Shown here: positions 51,030-59,988 of the stretch, piece by piece
Layout: every line of letters starts with the position of its first letter
How positions within the stretch are numbered: position 1 is the stretch's first letter
Assembly: GCF_037658235.1 (NCBI RefSeq)
Contig: NZ_JBBJLN010000001.1
Coordinates: 62,001 to 126,000 of the forward strand
Length of the DNA stretch: 64,000 nt
Direction of reading: 5' to 3'
Source of the DNA: Yunchengibacter salinarum
Lineage (GTDB): Bacteria > Pseudomonadota > Alphaproteobacteria > Sphingomonadales > Kordiimonadaceae
Position numbers and translations under genes: made by a program
Notes under the pieces: model-generated
Told to the model about the DNA's origin: nothing
Database searches by the model: none
Seen by the model: only the letters and a program-made list of their open reading frames with translations

Positions 51030-53156
51030 ATGACCGCGCCCCAGCCCCGCTTTTCGGCCATCCACGCCCGCCACGACAGCCGGCGCCGCCCGGCGCTGCG
51101 GCTTGTGATGCTGCTCCCCGTGCTTGTCCTGGCCGCGATGGCGGCAACCACGGGTGCGGCGCGGGGCGCTGTCACGGCGATGGAAATTCTGGAGCGCACC
51201 CCGTTCGCGGACGGCCATGCATTTGGCGCGGCGGGGCCCTATGACAAGATACGGGTCCGCCTGCATTTCGCGGTGAACCCGGCGGCGGCGCACAATGCGC
51301 CCATCGTGGATCTGGACAAGGCGGCCACCGGGCCGGACGGCAAGGTCAACTTTTCCGGCGAAGCGCTGATTTTCGCCCCGCGGGACCCGGCCAAAGGCAA
51401 TGGCACCCTGATCTATGACGTGACCAACCGGGGGCGGCTGACCGCCATCGGCGCCTTCAATTCGGTGCGCAGCGGCAATGACCCCGAAAGCCTGGCGGAT
51501 GCGGGCAATGGCTTTCTGTTCAAGCGGGGCTTTACCGTGATCGCGGGTGGCTGGAACTGGGATGTTCCCCTGGATGATGAAAGCCTGATCGGCATTGATC
51601 TGCCGGTGGCCACCGGGGCGAACGGGGAAACCCTGAAAGGCCGGATCGCCCATGAAATACAGGTGCGCACCCCGGCTGAAACCGCATCCTTGCTGGGCAT
51701 TGCGGCGGAAGGCTATCCGCTGGTGCCGGACGACCCCACCGCCCATCTGACCGTGCGCGACCGCCCGGACGGAACACGCCGCCTGATCCCGCGTGATCGC
51801 TGGCATCTGGGCGGCACCGGGCCGGACGGCGAAAAGCTGGCGCCGAAAAAGGCCATCACGCTCCAGGGCGGCTTCCGCACCGATCGCATTTATGAACTGG
51901 TCATCACCGCGAAAGACCCCCGCGTGGTGGGGCTGGGCATGGCGGCGATCCGCGACACGCTGACCCATTTCCGGGATCGGGACCGCTGGGGCATTGGGCG
52001 CACGCTGGTCTATGGCCACAGCCAGTCGGGCCGCCTGATCGCCACCATGATCCATGACGGCCTGCACATCACGGCGGACGGCAACAGCGCCTTTGACGGC
52101 GCCTATATCCGCGTGGCGGGGGGCGGCAAGGGCAGCTTCAACCACCGCTTCGCCCAGACCACCCGGCATTTCAGCCAGTGGGAGGAACTGATCTATCCCA
52201 CGGACTATTTCCCCTTCACCACCCGGCCCACCACGGACCCGCTGACCGGCGAGACCGCCAGCCTGCTGGACAGGGCGCGCGCGGCGGGGGCGGTGCCAAA
52301 AATCTTTTTCACCAATACCGCCACGGAATACTGGGCGCGGGCCGCCAGCCTGCTGCACACCGACCCCGCCGGGCAGGCGGACGTGGCCCCCGCCGACAAT
52401 ACCCGCCTTTATGCCCTGCTGGGCGCGCAGCATTTCCACGCCCGCTGGCCGCATCGCTGGGGGCTGCAAAGCTGCGTCAATCCGGCGGACAAGCGCCCGG
52501 TGAGCCGCGCCCTGCTGCTGGCACTGGATGACTGGGTGGCCGGGCGCGACACACCGCCGGACAGTGCTTATCCCACCCTGGAAGACGGCGAACTGGGCAC
52601 GGCGGACGCCTACCGCGCCGGGTTCTCCGCCCCTGACGGCGTGGCCCTGCCGGGCGAGCCGCTGATGCCGCCACGGCTGACCCATGGCCCGCGCTGGGAT
52701 CAGGGCATCGAGGATATTACGCCCCCGAAACAGGGCCCGGTATTTAGCGCTCGCGTGCCGCTGACGGATGCAAACGGCAACCCGCGCGGCGGCGTGCCGC
52801 TGGCCTGGCTGGCGGCACCGCTGGGCAGCCATCTGGGCTATAACCCCCGCACGCCGGAGCGCGGCGGGGCGGGGGCCCTGTCCCGCTGGCTGGGGGGCTT
52901 CGTACCCCTGGCCCGCACCGGCGCGGAAGCCGCCAACAAAGGTGACCCGCGCCCCACGCTTAAGGCCCTGTACGGCGACCGAAAGGGATATGAAGCGGCC
53001 ATGAAACAGGCACTGGCGCGGCAAAAAGCCGCCGGTTTCCTGCTGGCGGAGGAAGAAAAGGCCGTGCTACAGGACTGGCTGAACCTGTATGACCGGGTGG
53101 TGAACCGGCAGCCCTTCGCCCCCGGTTGCGGCTATCTCAGCGCCGAAACGGAATAA
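51030..53156 (+). CDS. Secreted alpha/beta-hydrolase domain protein
   Basis: About 708 residues. An N-terminal signal peptide (LRLVMLLPVLVLAAMAATTGAARG) is followed by a two-part fold of the alpha/beta hydrolase 10-type (PF20091-like). The nucleophile is probably Ser in LVYGHSQSGRLIAT. The flanking segments GGWNWDVPLDDES, YELVITAKDPRVVGLGMAAIRDT and AYIRVAGGGKGSFNHRFAQ match this group. The substrate is unknown. An alternative ATG at 50964 overlaps the pip stop and would add 22 polar residues; 51030 has GAGAG upstream and is a better signal-peptide start. Confidence 0.8.
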   Translation: MTAPQPRFSAIHARHDSRRRPALRLVMLLPVLVLAAMAATTGAARGAVTAMEILERTPFADGHAFGAAGPYDKIRVRLHFAVNPAAAHNAPIVDLDKAATGPDGKVNFSGEALIFAPRDPAKGNGTLIYDVTNRGRLTAIGAFNSVRSGNDPESLADAGNGFLFKRGFTVIAGGWNWDVPLDDESLIGIDLPVATGANGETLKGRIAHEIQVRTPAETASLLGIAAEGYPLVPDDPTAHLTVRDRPDGTRRLIPRDRWHLGGTGPDGEKLAPKKAITLQGGFRTDRIYELVITAKDPRVVGLGMAAIRDTLTHFRDRDRWGIGRTLVYGHSQSGRLIATMIHDGLHITADGNSAFDGAYIRVAGGGKGSFNHRFAQTTRHFSQWEELIYPTDYFPFTTRPTTDPLTGETASLLDRARAAGAVPKIFFTNTATEYWARAASLLHTDPAGQADVAPADNTRLYALLGAQHFHARWPHRWGLQSCVNPADKRPVSRALLLALDDWVAGRDTPPDSAYPTLEDGELGTADAYRAGFSAPDGVALPGEPLMPPRLTHGPRWDQGIEDITPPKQGPVFSARVPLTDANGNPRGGVPLAWLAAPLGSHLGYNPRTPERGGAGALSRWLGGFVPLARTGAEAANKGDPRPTLKALYGDRKGYEAAMKQALARQKAAGFLLAEEEKAVLQDWLNLYDRVVNRQPFAPGCGYLSAETE

Positions 53157-53188
53157 CGGCTTCACACCTGCCGGAAAGGATCACGCCC

Positions 53189-53653
53189 ATGTGCCGCGCC
53201 TGGCTTCTGGCCCTCGGCCTTCTGATCGCCCTGCCCGCCACCGACCCCGCGCCCGCCGTGCGCGCCCACGGGGATCACCCGGCGCCGGAGTTGACCATCA
53301 ACCAGCCCTGGGCCCGCACCACCGGTACCCGCACCCAGTCCGCAGCGGTCTATTTCACGCTGGAAAATGCGGGCGGCGCGGACAGGCTGATCGCCGCCAG
53401 CACGCCGCGCGCCGCCATGACCCAAATCCACCGCAGCTATGAGCGGGACGGCACCATGGTGATGGAACAACAGGACGGCGTGCCCGTACCCGAAGGCGAC
53501 ACGGTGACATTCGCGCCCGGCGGCCTGCACATCATGATGATGCGCCTGAGCAAACCCCTGACGGAAGGGGAGCACTTCCCCCTGACCCTGACATTCGAGC
53601 ACAAGGGCGACGTGCAGATCATGGTCACCGTCACCGGCATGGCGGGTCTTTGA
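53189..53653 (+). CDS. PCu(A)C-family periplasmic copper chaperone
   Basis: 154 residues with a signal peptide (LLALGLLIALPATDPAPA). The copper motif H-(x)n-M-(x)n-H-x-M is visible as MTQIHRSYERDGTMVMEQ and GGLHIMMMRL. The fold start is ELTINQPWARTTGTRTQSAAVYFTL. PCuAC proteins deliver Cu(I) to the CuA/CuB centres of cytochrome oxidase, usually with Sco. No Sco gene is nearby. GGAAAGGA precedes the ATG at 53189. Confidence 0.92.
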   Translation: MCRAWLLALGLLIALPATDPAPAVRAHGDHPAPELTINQPWARTTGTRTQSAAVYFTLENAGGADRLIAASTPRAAMTQIHRSYERDGTMVMEQQDGVPVPEGDTVTFAPGGLHIMMMRLSKPLTEGEHFPLTLTFEHKGDVQIMVTVTGMAGL

Positions 53654-53662
53654 GGAAGTCTC

Positions 53663-54010
53663 TTATCGCCACCCAAGCAAAGAAATACACGCCGTCCCTA
53701 TATCCGCTACGGTAAGATTGTTTGAATTTTGGTCCTCAGACGCTTCATCAATGCATATCTTTAATTGCGCTGCATATATTTTTAATGTGTTCATATCACC
53801 ACTACTTTTAACTTTATTTTTTATTTCATTAACTACCATTGCAAAATCAGCGCTGGTCGCGAGCTTGTTTCTATCGGTAGAATTTTTCCACTCTGAAATT
53901 AAACTTGAGTGCAAAGTTCCCCCAGAATACCATTTATCATCCTGTGCACTTGCAAATGCAAAAGGCACCAATAAAGAAACCGAGATAATCCAAATAGCCA
54001 ATTTCTTCAT
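53663..54010 (-). CDS. AT-rich secreted small protein, unknown function
   Basis: 115 residues. A signal peptide (KKLAIWIISVSLLVPFAFA) is followed by a mature domain with WYSGGTLHSSLISEWKNST and two Cys (KICIDEAS, GTACISLL) that could form a disulfide. Lys/Asn/Ser content is high, and the base composition of 53670-54070 is far lower in GC than everything around it, a sign of recent acquisition. I do not recognise the family. The ATG at 54010 has GGAAG upstream. It is convergent with the PCuAC gene. Confidence 0.75.
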   Translation of the reverse strand: MKKLAIWIISVSLLVPFAFASAQDDKWYSGGTLHSSLISEWKNSTDRNKLATSADFAMVVNEIKNKVKSSGDMNTLKIYAAQLKICIDEASEDQNSNNLTVADIGTACISLLGWR

Positions 54011-54070
54011 ACTTAGCTTCCTAAAATTTGCCAACGATAAAAATATACCTAATTACAACCTTAAATGCAA

Positions 54071-55135
54071 TCAAACCCACCCCTGCAATTCGCGGCGGAC
54101 GGTGTGGTCCAGCACATCCAGGCCCGGTTCGCTGGCATTGAGGCAGGGGATATAGTGGAAGTGGGTGCCGCCCGCTTCCGCAAACGTTTCCCGAAGTTCC
54201 ATATTCAGTTCTTCCAGCGTTTCCAGGCAGTCCCCGGTGAAGGCGGGCGCCAGCACGGCGATCTTTTTGACGCCCTCGGCCCCCAGTTGTTCCGCCGCCT
54301 TGTCCGTATAGGGGCTGACCCATTCCTTCGGCCCCACCCGGCTTTGATAGGTGGTCAGGAAATTATCCGGCGACCAGCCCAGCGCCTCCCGCAGCAGGCG
54401 GCTGGTCTTCTTGCACTGGCAGGGATAGGGGTCGCCCTTGTCCCAGTAATCCTTCGGAATGGAATGATAGGACGCGATGATCCGGTCGGGCGTCCAGTCC
54501 AGCCCGTCCAGTTCCGCCCGCACGCTTCGGGCCAGCGCATCGATATAGACCGGGTCGTCATGAAAGGCGGGCATGGTGCGGATGGCGGGCTGCCAGCGCA
54601 TATGCCTGAGCGACAGGAACACCCGGTCCAGCGCGGCGGCGGTGGTGGTGGCGCTGTAATGGGGATAGAGCGGAAACAGCAAAAGCCGGTCACAACCCGC
54701 CTGACGCATGGCGCGCAGGCGCTCGTCGATGGACGGCGTGCCATAGGTGAAGGCCCAGTCCACCATCACATCATCGCCCAGGCGGCCCGCCAGCCCGTCG
54801 GCCTGATCGCGGGTAACGGTGCGTAGCGGGCTCTCATCGCGTTCATGATCCCAGATGCGGGCATAGGCGGCGGCTGATTTACGCGGGCGAAAGGTAAGGA
54901 TCGGCCCATACAGGATGGGCAGCCACAGGGCGCGCGGCAGTTCCACCACGCGGGGGTCGCCCAGAAATTCCCGCAAATAGCGGCGCACGGCGGGCACGGT
55001 GGGCGCATCCGGCGTGCCCAGCGCGATCAGCAGCACACCGGTGCGGCCCTGGCGTATGGCGGGGTGCCCGTCCGGCGCGTGGGGCAGCGGATCACCGTTT
55101 GCGGCGGGGTCTGTGGCGTGGGTGGAGTCTGTCAT
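54071..55135 (-). CDS. hemH: Ferrochelatase
   Basis: 354 residues. GVLLIALGTPDAPT at the N-terminus, RYLREFLGDPRVVELPR, the catalytic His in SYHSIPKDYWDKGDPYPCQC, and Glu in APAFTGDCLETLEEL are conserved. It inserts Fe(II) into protoporphyrin IX to make heme. The N-terminal 30 residues are an extra polar extension. It stands alone on the minus strand; the AT-rich orphan gene (53663-54010) lies just downstream. Confidence 0.96.
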   Translation of the reverse strand: MTDSTHATDPAANGDPLPHAPDGHPAIRQGRTGVLLIALGTPDAPTVPAVRRYLREFLGDPRVVELPRALWLPILYGPILTFRPRKSAAAYARIWDHERDESPLRTVTRDQADGLAGRLGDDVMVDWAFTYGTPSIDERLRAMRQAGCDRLLLFPLYPHYSATTTAAALDRVFLSLRHMRWQPAIRTMPAFHDDPVYIDALARSVRAELDGLDWTPDRIIASYHSIPKDYWDKGDPYPCQCKKTSRLLREALGWSPDNFLTTYQSRVGPKEWVSPYTDKAAEQLGAEGVKKIAVLAPAFTGDCLETLEELNMELRETFAEAGGTHFHYIPCLNASEPGLDVLDHTVRRELQGWV

Positions 55136-55252
55136 GGCGCTGATCCATATGTTGAGGGCCTGATGTCACCCTTCCACACTATGCCGATACGGGCCTGAAG
55201 CAATCCCGGCGCAGGCGAAAATCCCGATCAGTCTGATCGCCCCCCTTCGGGA

Positions 55253-56413
55253 TCAGTGCAGCAGCCGCACCAACATGGCGCCCGGCTCCCGCAGCGGATC
55301 GGTGGCGCGGGCCACCACATGGCCCGCCACCGGCGCGGAAAAGGTGCGAATTTCCTCGCCAAAGGGGTTGAACAGGCGGGCCAGCCGATCGCCCCGCGCC
55401 ACTTTCTGGCCAAGCGCCACATCCACCACCACAATACCGCCCGTGGGCGTGGTCACATTGGTGAAACTGTCGCCGGTGACGGGGCGCTGTTCCGCCCGCG
55501 TGACCGGCCCGTCCAGCAGGCCCTGACCACGCATCACATTGCGGATGCCCTCAAGCGCCCGGCCCACCAGCCGGTCCTGAAAGCGCTTCGGAGCGCCGAT
55601 TTCAAAAGTGACGGCGGGCACGCCCAGATCCATGAAGGCGGTTTCCACCGTGCCGTCCTGGCCGCCATCATTCTTGATCATGTCCGGCGCCAGTTGAAAG
55701 GCCATGTCCCGCACCGCCTGGCGCCGGAAATCGGCAAAGACGAACAGCGGGTATTCGGTGCCGCGCGTCTGGGTGTGCAGATCGATGGCAAGCGAGGTGT
55801 TGTCCGCCAGCACGCGGCGCCACAGGCGCGCCATGAACCGCTCCGCCGCGTCGCCGGACGTGATCCGGCCCGGCGCCAGCCGGTTCAGGTCCACATCATG
55901 GCCACCGCTGCTGGTGGACTGGAAATAGCGCGATCCCCGCGCCAGCCCGGATCGATTCACCCCGGCCACCATCAGCACGCTGCCCTTGAGGTGATCCGGG
56001 TCCAGAACGTCGGCCAGCCGATGCAGAACGCGCAGGCCGTTCAGTTCATCCCCGTGTACCCCGGCGGTCAGGGTCAGTCGCGGCCCGTCCGTCGCCCCCC
56101 GAACCACGATCAGGGGCACCAGAGACGCCATGCCCGTATTGTCCGCCCCGCCGGAAAAGGCGAAGTGGTGGCGCCCCGGCGGCAGGACCGACACATCCAG
56201 CCGGTCCACCAGCCGCACAGGCCGGTCGGCATCGCCGAACAGGCTGGCGGGCAGGGGCGTGCCCGGCAGGTCTGTCGCGCGCGCGGCAGGAGCGGCGAGC
56301 GCGGCGGGAGCGGAAACGGCCAGAACCGCCGCACCCAGCAGAAAACAGGGCACGATCAGGCCAGAGAAAAACACACCGCGACACCACCGAGGGAAGGACA
56401 TCATCTTCATCAT
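55253..56413 (-). CDS. Periplasmic succinylglutamate desuccinylase/aspartoacylase-family protein
   Basis: 386 residues. A signal peptide (GVFFSGLIVPCFLLGAAVLAVSAPAALA) leads to a zinc-carboxypeptidase-like fold: LTAGVHGDELNGLRVLH (His and Glu zinc ligands), MVAGVNRSGLARGSRYFQS and LAIDLHTQTRGTEYPLFVF (third His), then EIGAP. Family members deacylate N-acyl amino acids. Export to the periplasm is a distinctive feature here. The substrate is unknown. Confidence 0.82.
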   Translation of the reverse strand: MMKMMSFPRWCRGVFFSGLIVPCFLLGAAVLAVSAPAALAAPAARATDLPGTPLPASLFGDADRPVRLVDRLDVSVLPPGRHHFAFSGGADNTGMASLVPLIVVRGATDGPRLTLTAGVHGDELNGLRVLHRLADVLDPDHLKGSVLMVAGVNRSGLARGSRYFQSTSSGGHDVDLNRLAPGRITSGDAAERFMARLWRRVLADNTSLAIDLHTQTRGTEYPLFVFADFRRQAVRDMAFQLAPDMIKNDGGQDGTVETAFMDLGVPAVTFEIGAPKRFQDRLVGRALEGIRNVMRGQGLLDGPVTRAEQRPVTGDSFTNVTTPTGGIVVVDVALGQKVARGDRLARLFNPFGEEIRTFSAPVAGHVVARATDPLREPGAMLVRLLH

Positions 56414-56536
56414 GCCGTTTCATTGGCACGCTTTCGCCGCGCAGGCAAGAGCGGCCAGATACCGCACCCACTGGTCGCCCGGCAGCGCCTGTGTTATCAG
56501 GAAATCAGTCGGACGGAATGACCTGGAAAGGGCGTC

Positions 56537-57193
56537 ATGGGTGGCAACTGCCATTGTCAGAATACCCGCTTCGAAGGGCTGGACCCGCGCTATAGACGCG
56601 CGCTTTACCTGGTCATCGCCATCAATGCGGTGATGTTCCTGGTGGAAATGCCGCTGGGCTTCGTGGGCGACAGCCAGGCGATGAAGGCGGATGCGCTGGA
56701 CTTTCTCGGCGACAGCCTGACCTATGGCCTGTCCCTGGCGGTTCTGGGGATGAGCCTGAGCCGCCGCGCCACCGCCGCCCTCGTCAAAGGAGTTTCGCTG
56801 GGCCTGATGGGCTTGTGGGTGATGGGCGGCACGCTGTATGCGGTGTTTGTTCAGGGCCAGCCGTCCGCCGGGCTGATGGGCGGCATCGGCGTGGCGGCGC
56901 TGGCGGCCAATCTGGCCAGCGTGGCCCTGCTGATCCGCTTCAAGGACGGCGACGCCAATGTGCGCTCCGTGTGGCTGTGCAGCCGCAATGACGCCATCAA
57001 CAATCTGCTGCTGATCGGCGCCGCATCGGGTGTCTGGGCCAGCAAGACCCCCTGGCCCGACCTGATCGTGGCGGGCTTCATGGCGGGCCTGTTCCTGTGG
57101 GGCTCCGCCGCCATCATCCGCCAGGCCGGCATGGAACTGAAATTCGCCCGCCGCGCCGAGAGCGGCGCCCACCGCAATCAGGCCGCCGAGTAA
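56537..57193 (+). CDS. CDF-like cation transporter
   Basis: 218 residues with about six helices (YLVIAINAVMFLVEMPLGF first). The TM2 metal residues would be Asp in MKADALDFLGDSLTYG and the TM5 pair in LCSRNDAINNLLLIGAA. The Cys/His near the N-terminus (GGNCHCQN) may be an extra metal site. The gene lacks the C-terminal cytosolic domain of most CDF exporters. Likely divalent metals; direction is unproven. Confidence 0.8.
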   Translation: MGGNCHCQNTRFEGLDPRYRRALYLVIAINAVMFLVEMPLGFVGDSQAMKADALDFLGDSLTYGLSLAVLGMSLSRRATAALVKGVSLGLMGLWVMGGTLYAVFVQGQPSAGLMGGIGVAALAANLASVALLIRFKDGDANVRSVWLCSRNDAINNLLLIGAASGVWASKTPWPDLIVAGFMAGLFLWGSAAIIRQAGMELKFARRAESGAHRNQAAE

Positions 57194-57215
57194 GGCCCCA
57201 CCGGACAAACCGCCC

Positions 57216-58523
57216 ATGAAGCGATCCGCGCTGAGCCTGCTCACCACCCGTCGATTTGCACCCCTGTTCGGCGTGCAGTTTCTGGGTGCCATGAACGACA
57301 ATCTGTTCCGCGCCTCGGTGATCATGCTGATCACCTACCGGCTGGCCGAGGGCATCGGCATCCCCGCGGGCGTATTGAACAATGCCGCGCTGGCGCTGTT
57401 CATCCTGCCATATCTGCTGTTTTCCGCGCTGGCCGGGCAACTGGCCGACAAATATGACAAGGCGCCGCAAGTGCGCTGGATCAAGCTGTGGGAAGTGCTG
57501 CTGATGCTGACCGGCGCGCTGGCCCTGCATCTGGAAAACATCGTGCTGATGCTGGCGGTACTGTTCGGGCTGGGCCTGCAAAGCACCTTTTTCGGGCCGA
57601 TCAAATATGCCGTCATGCCGGAACAGCTCGATCGGCGGGAACTGCTGGCGGGCAACGCCCTGATCGAGGCGGGGACGTTTCTCGCCATCCTGCTCGGCAC
57701 CATCATTGGCGGGCTTCTGGTCCTGCGCACCGGCGGCGGCATGATGGTCTCCGCCCTGACCATCGGCGCGGCGGTGGCGGGGCTGGGGCTGGCGGGGCTG
57801 ATGCCGCGCCATCACGGTGCCGCGCCGGGGCTGCGGGTGCGGCGCAATGTGGTGGCCTCCACCCGCGATCAGCTTGTCGCCGCCTTCACCCACCCCATCG
57901 CCCGGCCCGCCATACTGGGCATAAGCTGGATCTGGCTGTTCGGTTCGCTGTATCTGACCCAGATTCCGGTGGTGACCAAGGACCATCTGGGCGGCAATGA
58001 ACAGGTGGTCACGCTGATCCTGTCGGTGTTTTCCATCGGCATCGGGGCGGGCGCGCTGGCCAGCAACCGGCTTCTGAAGGGGGCTATTTCCGCGCGGCTG
58101 GTGGCCCCCGGCCTGCTGGTGCTGCTGGCCGCCAGCGGTGCGCTTTATGTCAGCGTGCCACCGCCACGGGCCAGCGCCGACCTGATGGGGCTGGTGGCCT
58201 TTCTGGCCGAGCCGCTGGGCTGGGGCTATCTGGCGCTGTTTCTGCTGATCGCCGCGGCGGGCGGCAGCGTGATCGTACCGCTATACGCCATCTTGCAGGA
58301 CCGCAGCGACGACACCGCCCGCTCCCGCATGATCGCCGCCAACAATGTGGTCAACAGCCTGTTCATGGCCGGCGGCTCCCTGGTCGCGGCCTGGGCGGTG
58401 GGAATGGGCGCCGCCGCGCTGGACGTACTCGCCGCCGCCGGGCTGGTCAATCTGCTGATGCTGTATCCCGCGCTCAGGCTGGATGGCCGCCTGTCTCTGG
58501 AACGGGCAACCGGGCGCCCCTGA
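57216..58523 (+). CDS. LplT-like MFS transporter
   Basis: 435 residues, 12 expected helices. FAPLFGVQFLGAMNDNLFRASVIMLITYRL and LQSTFFGPIKYAVMPEQLDRRELLAGNALIEAGTFLAILLGTIIGG are the LplT-type markers (lysophospholipid flippase fused to an acyltransferase in many species). Here there is no acyltransferase domain and no aas gene adjacent. It lies 22 bases after the CDF-like gene. Its stop codon contributes the first three bases (TGA) of the sigma-E-like promoter 58521-58550. Confidence 0.85.
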   Translation: MKRSALSLLTTRRFAPLFGVQFLGAMNDNLFRASVIMLITYRLAEGIGIPAGVLNNAALALFILPYLLFSALAGQLADKYDKAPQVRWIKLWEVLLMLTGALALHLENIVLMLAVLFGLGLQSTFFGPIKYAVMPEQLDRRELLAGNALIEAGTFLAILLGTIIGGLLVLRTGGGMMVSALTIGAAVAGLGLAGLMPRHHGAAPGLRVRRNVVASTRDQLVAAFTHPIARPAILGISWIWLFGSLYLTQIPVVTKDHLGGNEQVVTLILSVFSIGIGAGALASNRLLKGAISARLVAPGLLVLLAASGALYVSVPPPRASADLMGLVAFLAEPLGWGYLALFLLIAAAGGSVIVPLYAILQDRSDDTARSRMIAANNVVNSLFMAGGSLVAAWAVGMGAAALDVLAAAGLVNLLMLYPALRLDGRLSLERATGRP

Positions 58524-58550
58524 TCCATCCGGCACCGGGGGTCGTATTCT
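58521..58550 (+). promoter_or_regulatory. Candidate ECF sigma-E (RpoE/ChrR type) promoter
   Basis: TGATCC at 58521-58526, exactly 18 bases, then TATTCT at 58545-58550. This matches the -35 TGATCC and spacing of RpoE-ChrR promoters of Rhodobacter and relatives. It overlaps the stop of the upstream gene, and the GTG of the FAD oxidoreductase follows 28 bases after the -10 box. The downstream genes are the type controlled by that sigma factor. Confidence 0.6.
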
Positions 58551-58578
58551 CCTGTCGAACGACAAGGAGAAAAAGCAG

Positions 58579-59988
58579 GTGTCGAGCACGCACGTCATTT
58601 CCATCGGGGGGGAAGCCTTTCCCGGCAGCGGCCCCCGGCGCATCGCCGTGGTGGGCAGCGGCATATCCGGCCTGTCCGCCGCCTGGCTGCTGGGGCAGGA
58701 CAACCGGGTCAGCCTGTTCGAGGCGGAAAGCCGCCTGGGCGGCCATGCCAACACGGTTCGCGTCACCATGCCCGAAGGCCCCGTGGATGTGGATACCGGC
58801 TTCATCGTTCTCAATGATCGCAACTATCCCAATCTGACCCGGCTTTTCGACGCGCTGGGCGTGGCCACCGTGCGCACGGACATGTCCTTTGGCGTGTCGG
58901 TGGGCAACGGGCGGCGCCGCTTCGAATATGCGGGCGGCAATCTGAAGGGCCTTCTAGCACAGAAACGCAATCTGTTGCGGCCCCGCTTCTGGTCCATGCT
59001 GCATGATCTGATGCGCTTCTACAAATACGCCCCGGCGGACGGCGCGGCGGCGGACCCCGGCATGACACTGGGCGCCTATCTGGCCGCGAACGGCTATGGC
59101 CCCGCCTTTATCAACGATCATCTGCTGCCCATGGCGGCGGCCATCTGGTCCACCCCGCAGGCGCAGGTGGATGCCTTTCCCATGCGCAGCTTCACCCGCT
59201 TCTGCGACCATCACGGCCTGATGCAGCTTACCGACCGCCCCACCTGGCGCACCGTTGTGGGCGGCGCCCGCGCCTATGTGGACGAAATCGCCCGCAACCT
59301 GACCCATCCCGCCACGCCGGACAGGATCAAGGGCACCATTCACACCGGCACCCCCATACGGCGCATCGCCCGCTATGCCGATGGTGTGGTGCTGCATGAC
59401 GCGCACGGCGAACGCCATGTGTTCGACGATGTGGTGATCGCCACCCATGCCGACACCGCGCTCAGCCTGCTGGCGGAACCCAGCGATGACGAGCGCGTCC
59501 TGCTGGGAGCCTTTTCCTACAGCCGCAACCGGGCGGTCCTGCACGGCGATCCCCGGCTGATGCCCGATCGGCGGGAAGCCTGGTCCGCCTGGAATTTCCT
59601 GTCCCGATCGGATGGGGACGGGTCCGCGCTGTGCGTCAGCTACTGGATGAACCGGCTGCAACCGCTGGCCACCCGCAGCAATCTGTTCGTCACGCTCAAT
59701 CCCGTAGTGGAGCCGCAGGAGCCGCTATATGAGGTGGATTACACCCACCCCATTTTCGACCCCGGCGCGCTGCGGGCGCAAAAGCAGCTCTGGTCCCTTC
59801 AGGGGCAGCGGCATACATGGTATTGTGGGGCGCACTTCGGTTTTGGTTTTCACGAGGATGGCGCCCAGAGCGGCCTGCGTGTGGCGGAAGAACTGGGCAA
59901 TCTGAGCCGTCCCTGGCACGCGCCGGAACAGGATGGCCGCATTCTGGCGTTGAGCCTGGACACACCCAAGGCGGAGGCAGTGGCATGA
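58579..59988 (+). CDS. FAD-dependent amine-oxidase-like oxidoreductase (COG2907 type)
   Basis: 469 residues. The N-terminal FAD site is RRIAVVGSGISGLSAAWLL followed by LFEAESRLGGHANTVRV, the DGxxGG-like motif in variant form; VDTGFIVLNDRNYPNLTRLF follows. The family is linked to desaturation or modification of fatty acids, as in operons with DUF1365 and CFA-type genes. It starts with a GTG at 58579 after a strong AAGGAGA and overlaps the DUF1365 gene by 4 bases. Confidence 0.87.
   Translation: MSSTHVISIGGEAFPGSGPRRIAVVGSGISGLSAAWLLGQDNRVSLFEAESRLGGHANTVRVTMPEGPVDVDTGFIVLNDRNYPNLTRLFDALGVATVRTDMSFGVSVGNGRRRFEYAGGNLKGLLAQKRNLLRPRFWSMLHDLMRFYKYAPADGAAADPGMTLGAYLAANGYGPAFINDHLLPMAAAIWSTPQAQVDAFPMRSFTRFCDHHGLMQLTDRPTWRTVVGGARAYVDEIARNLTHPATPDRIKGTIHTGTPIRRIARYADGVVLHDAHGERHVFDDVVIATHADTALSLLAEPSDDERVLLGAFSYSRNRAVLHGDPRLMPDRREAWSAWNFLSRSDGDGSALCVSYWMNRLQPLATRSNLFVTLNPVVEPQEPLYEVDYTHPIFDPGALRAQKQLWSLQGQRHTWYCGAHFGFGFHEDGAQSGLRVAEELGNLSRPWHAPEQDGRILALSLDTPKAEAVA

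Noticed and set aside
50802..53024. A 740-codon open frame on the minus strand opposite the secreted hydrolase
   Set aside because: It is the shadow of the plus-strand gene, whose translation has a signal peptide and a hydrolase nucleophile motif. The minus-strand product is low-complexity, rich in Arg, Gly and Gln.
53718..54155. A plus-strand open frame in the AT-rich stretch
   Set aside because: The minus-strand frame has a canonical signal peptide, a ribosome site and balanced composition. The plus-strand product is its antisense shadow and has no such features.
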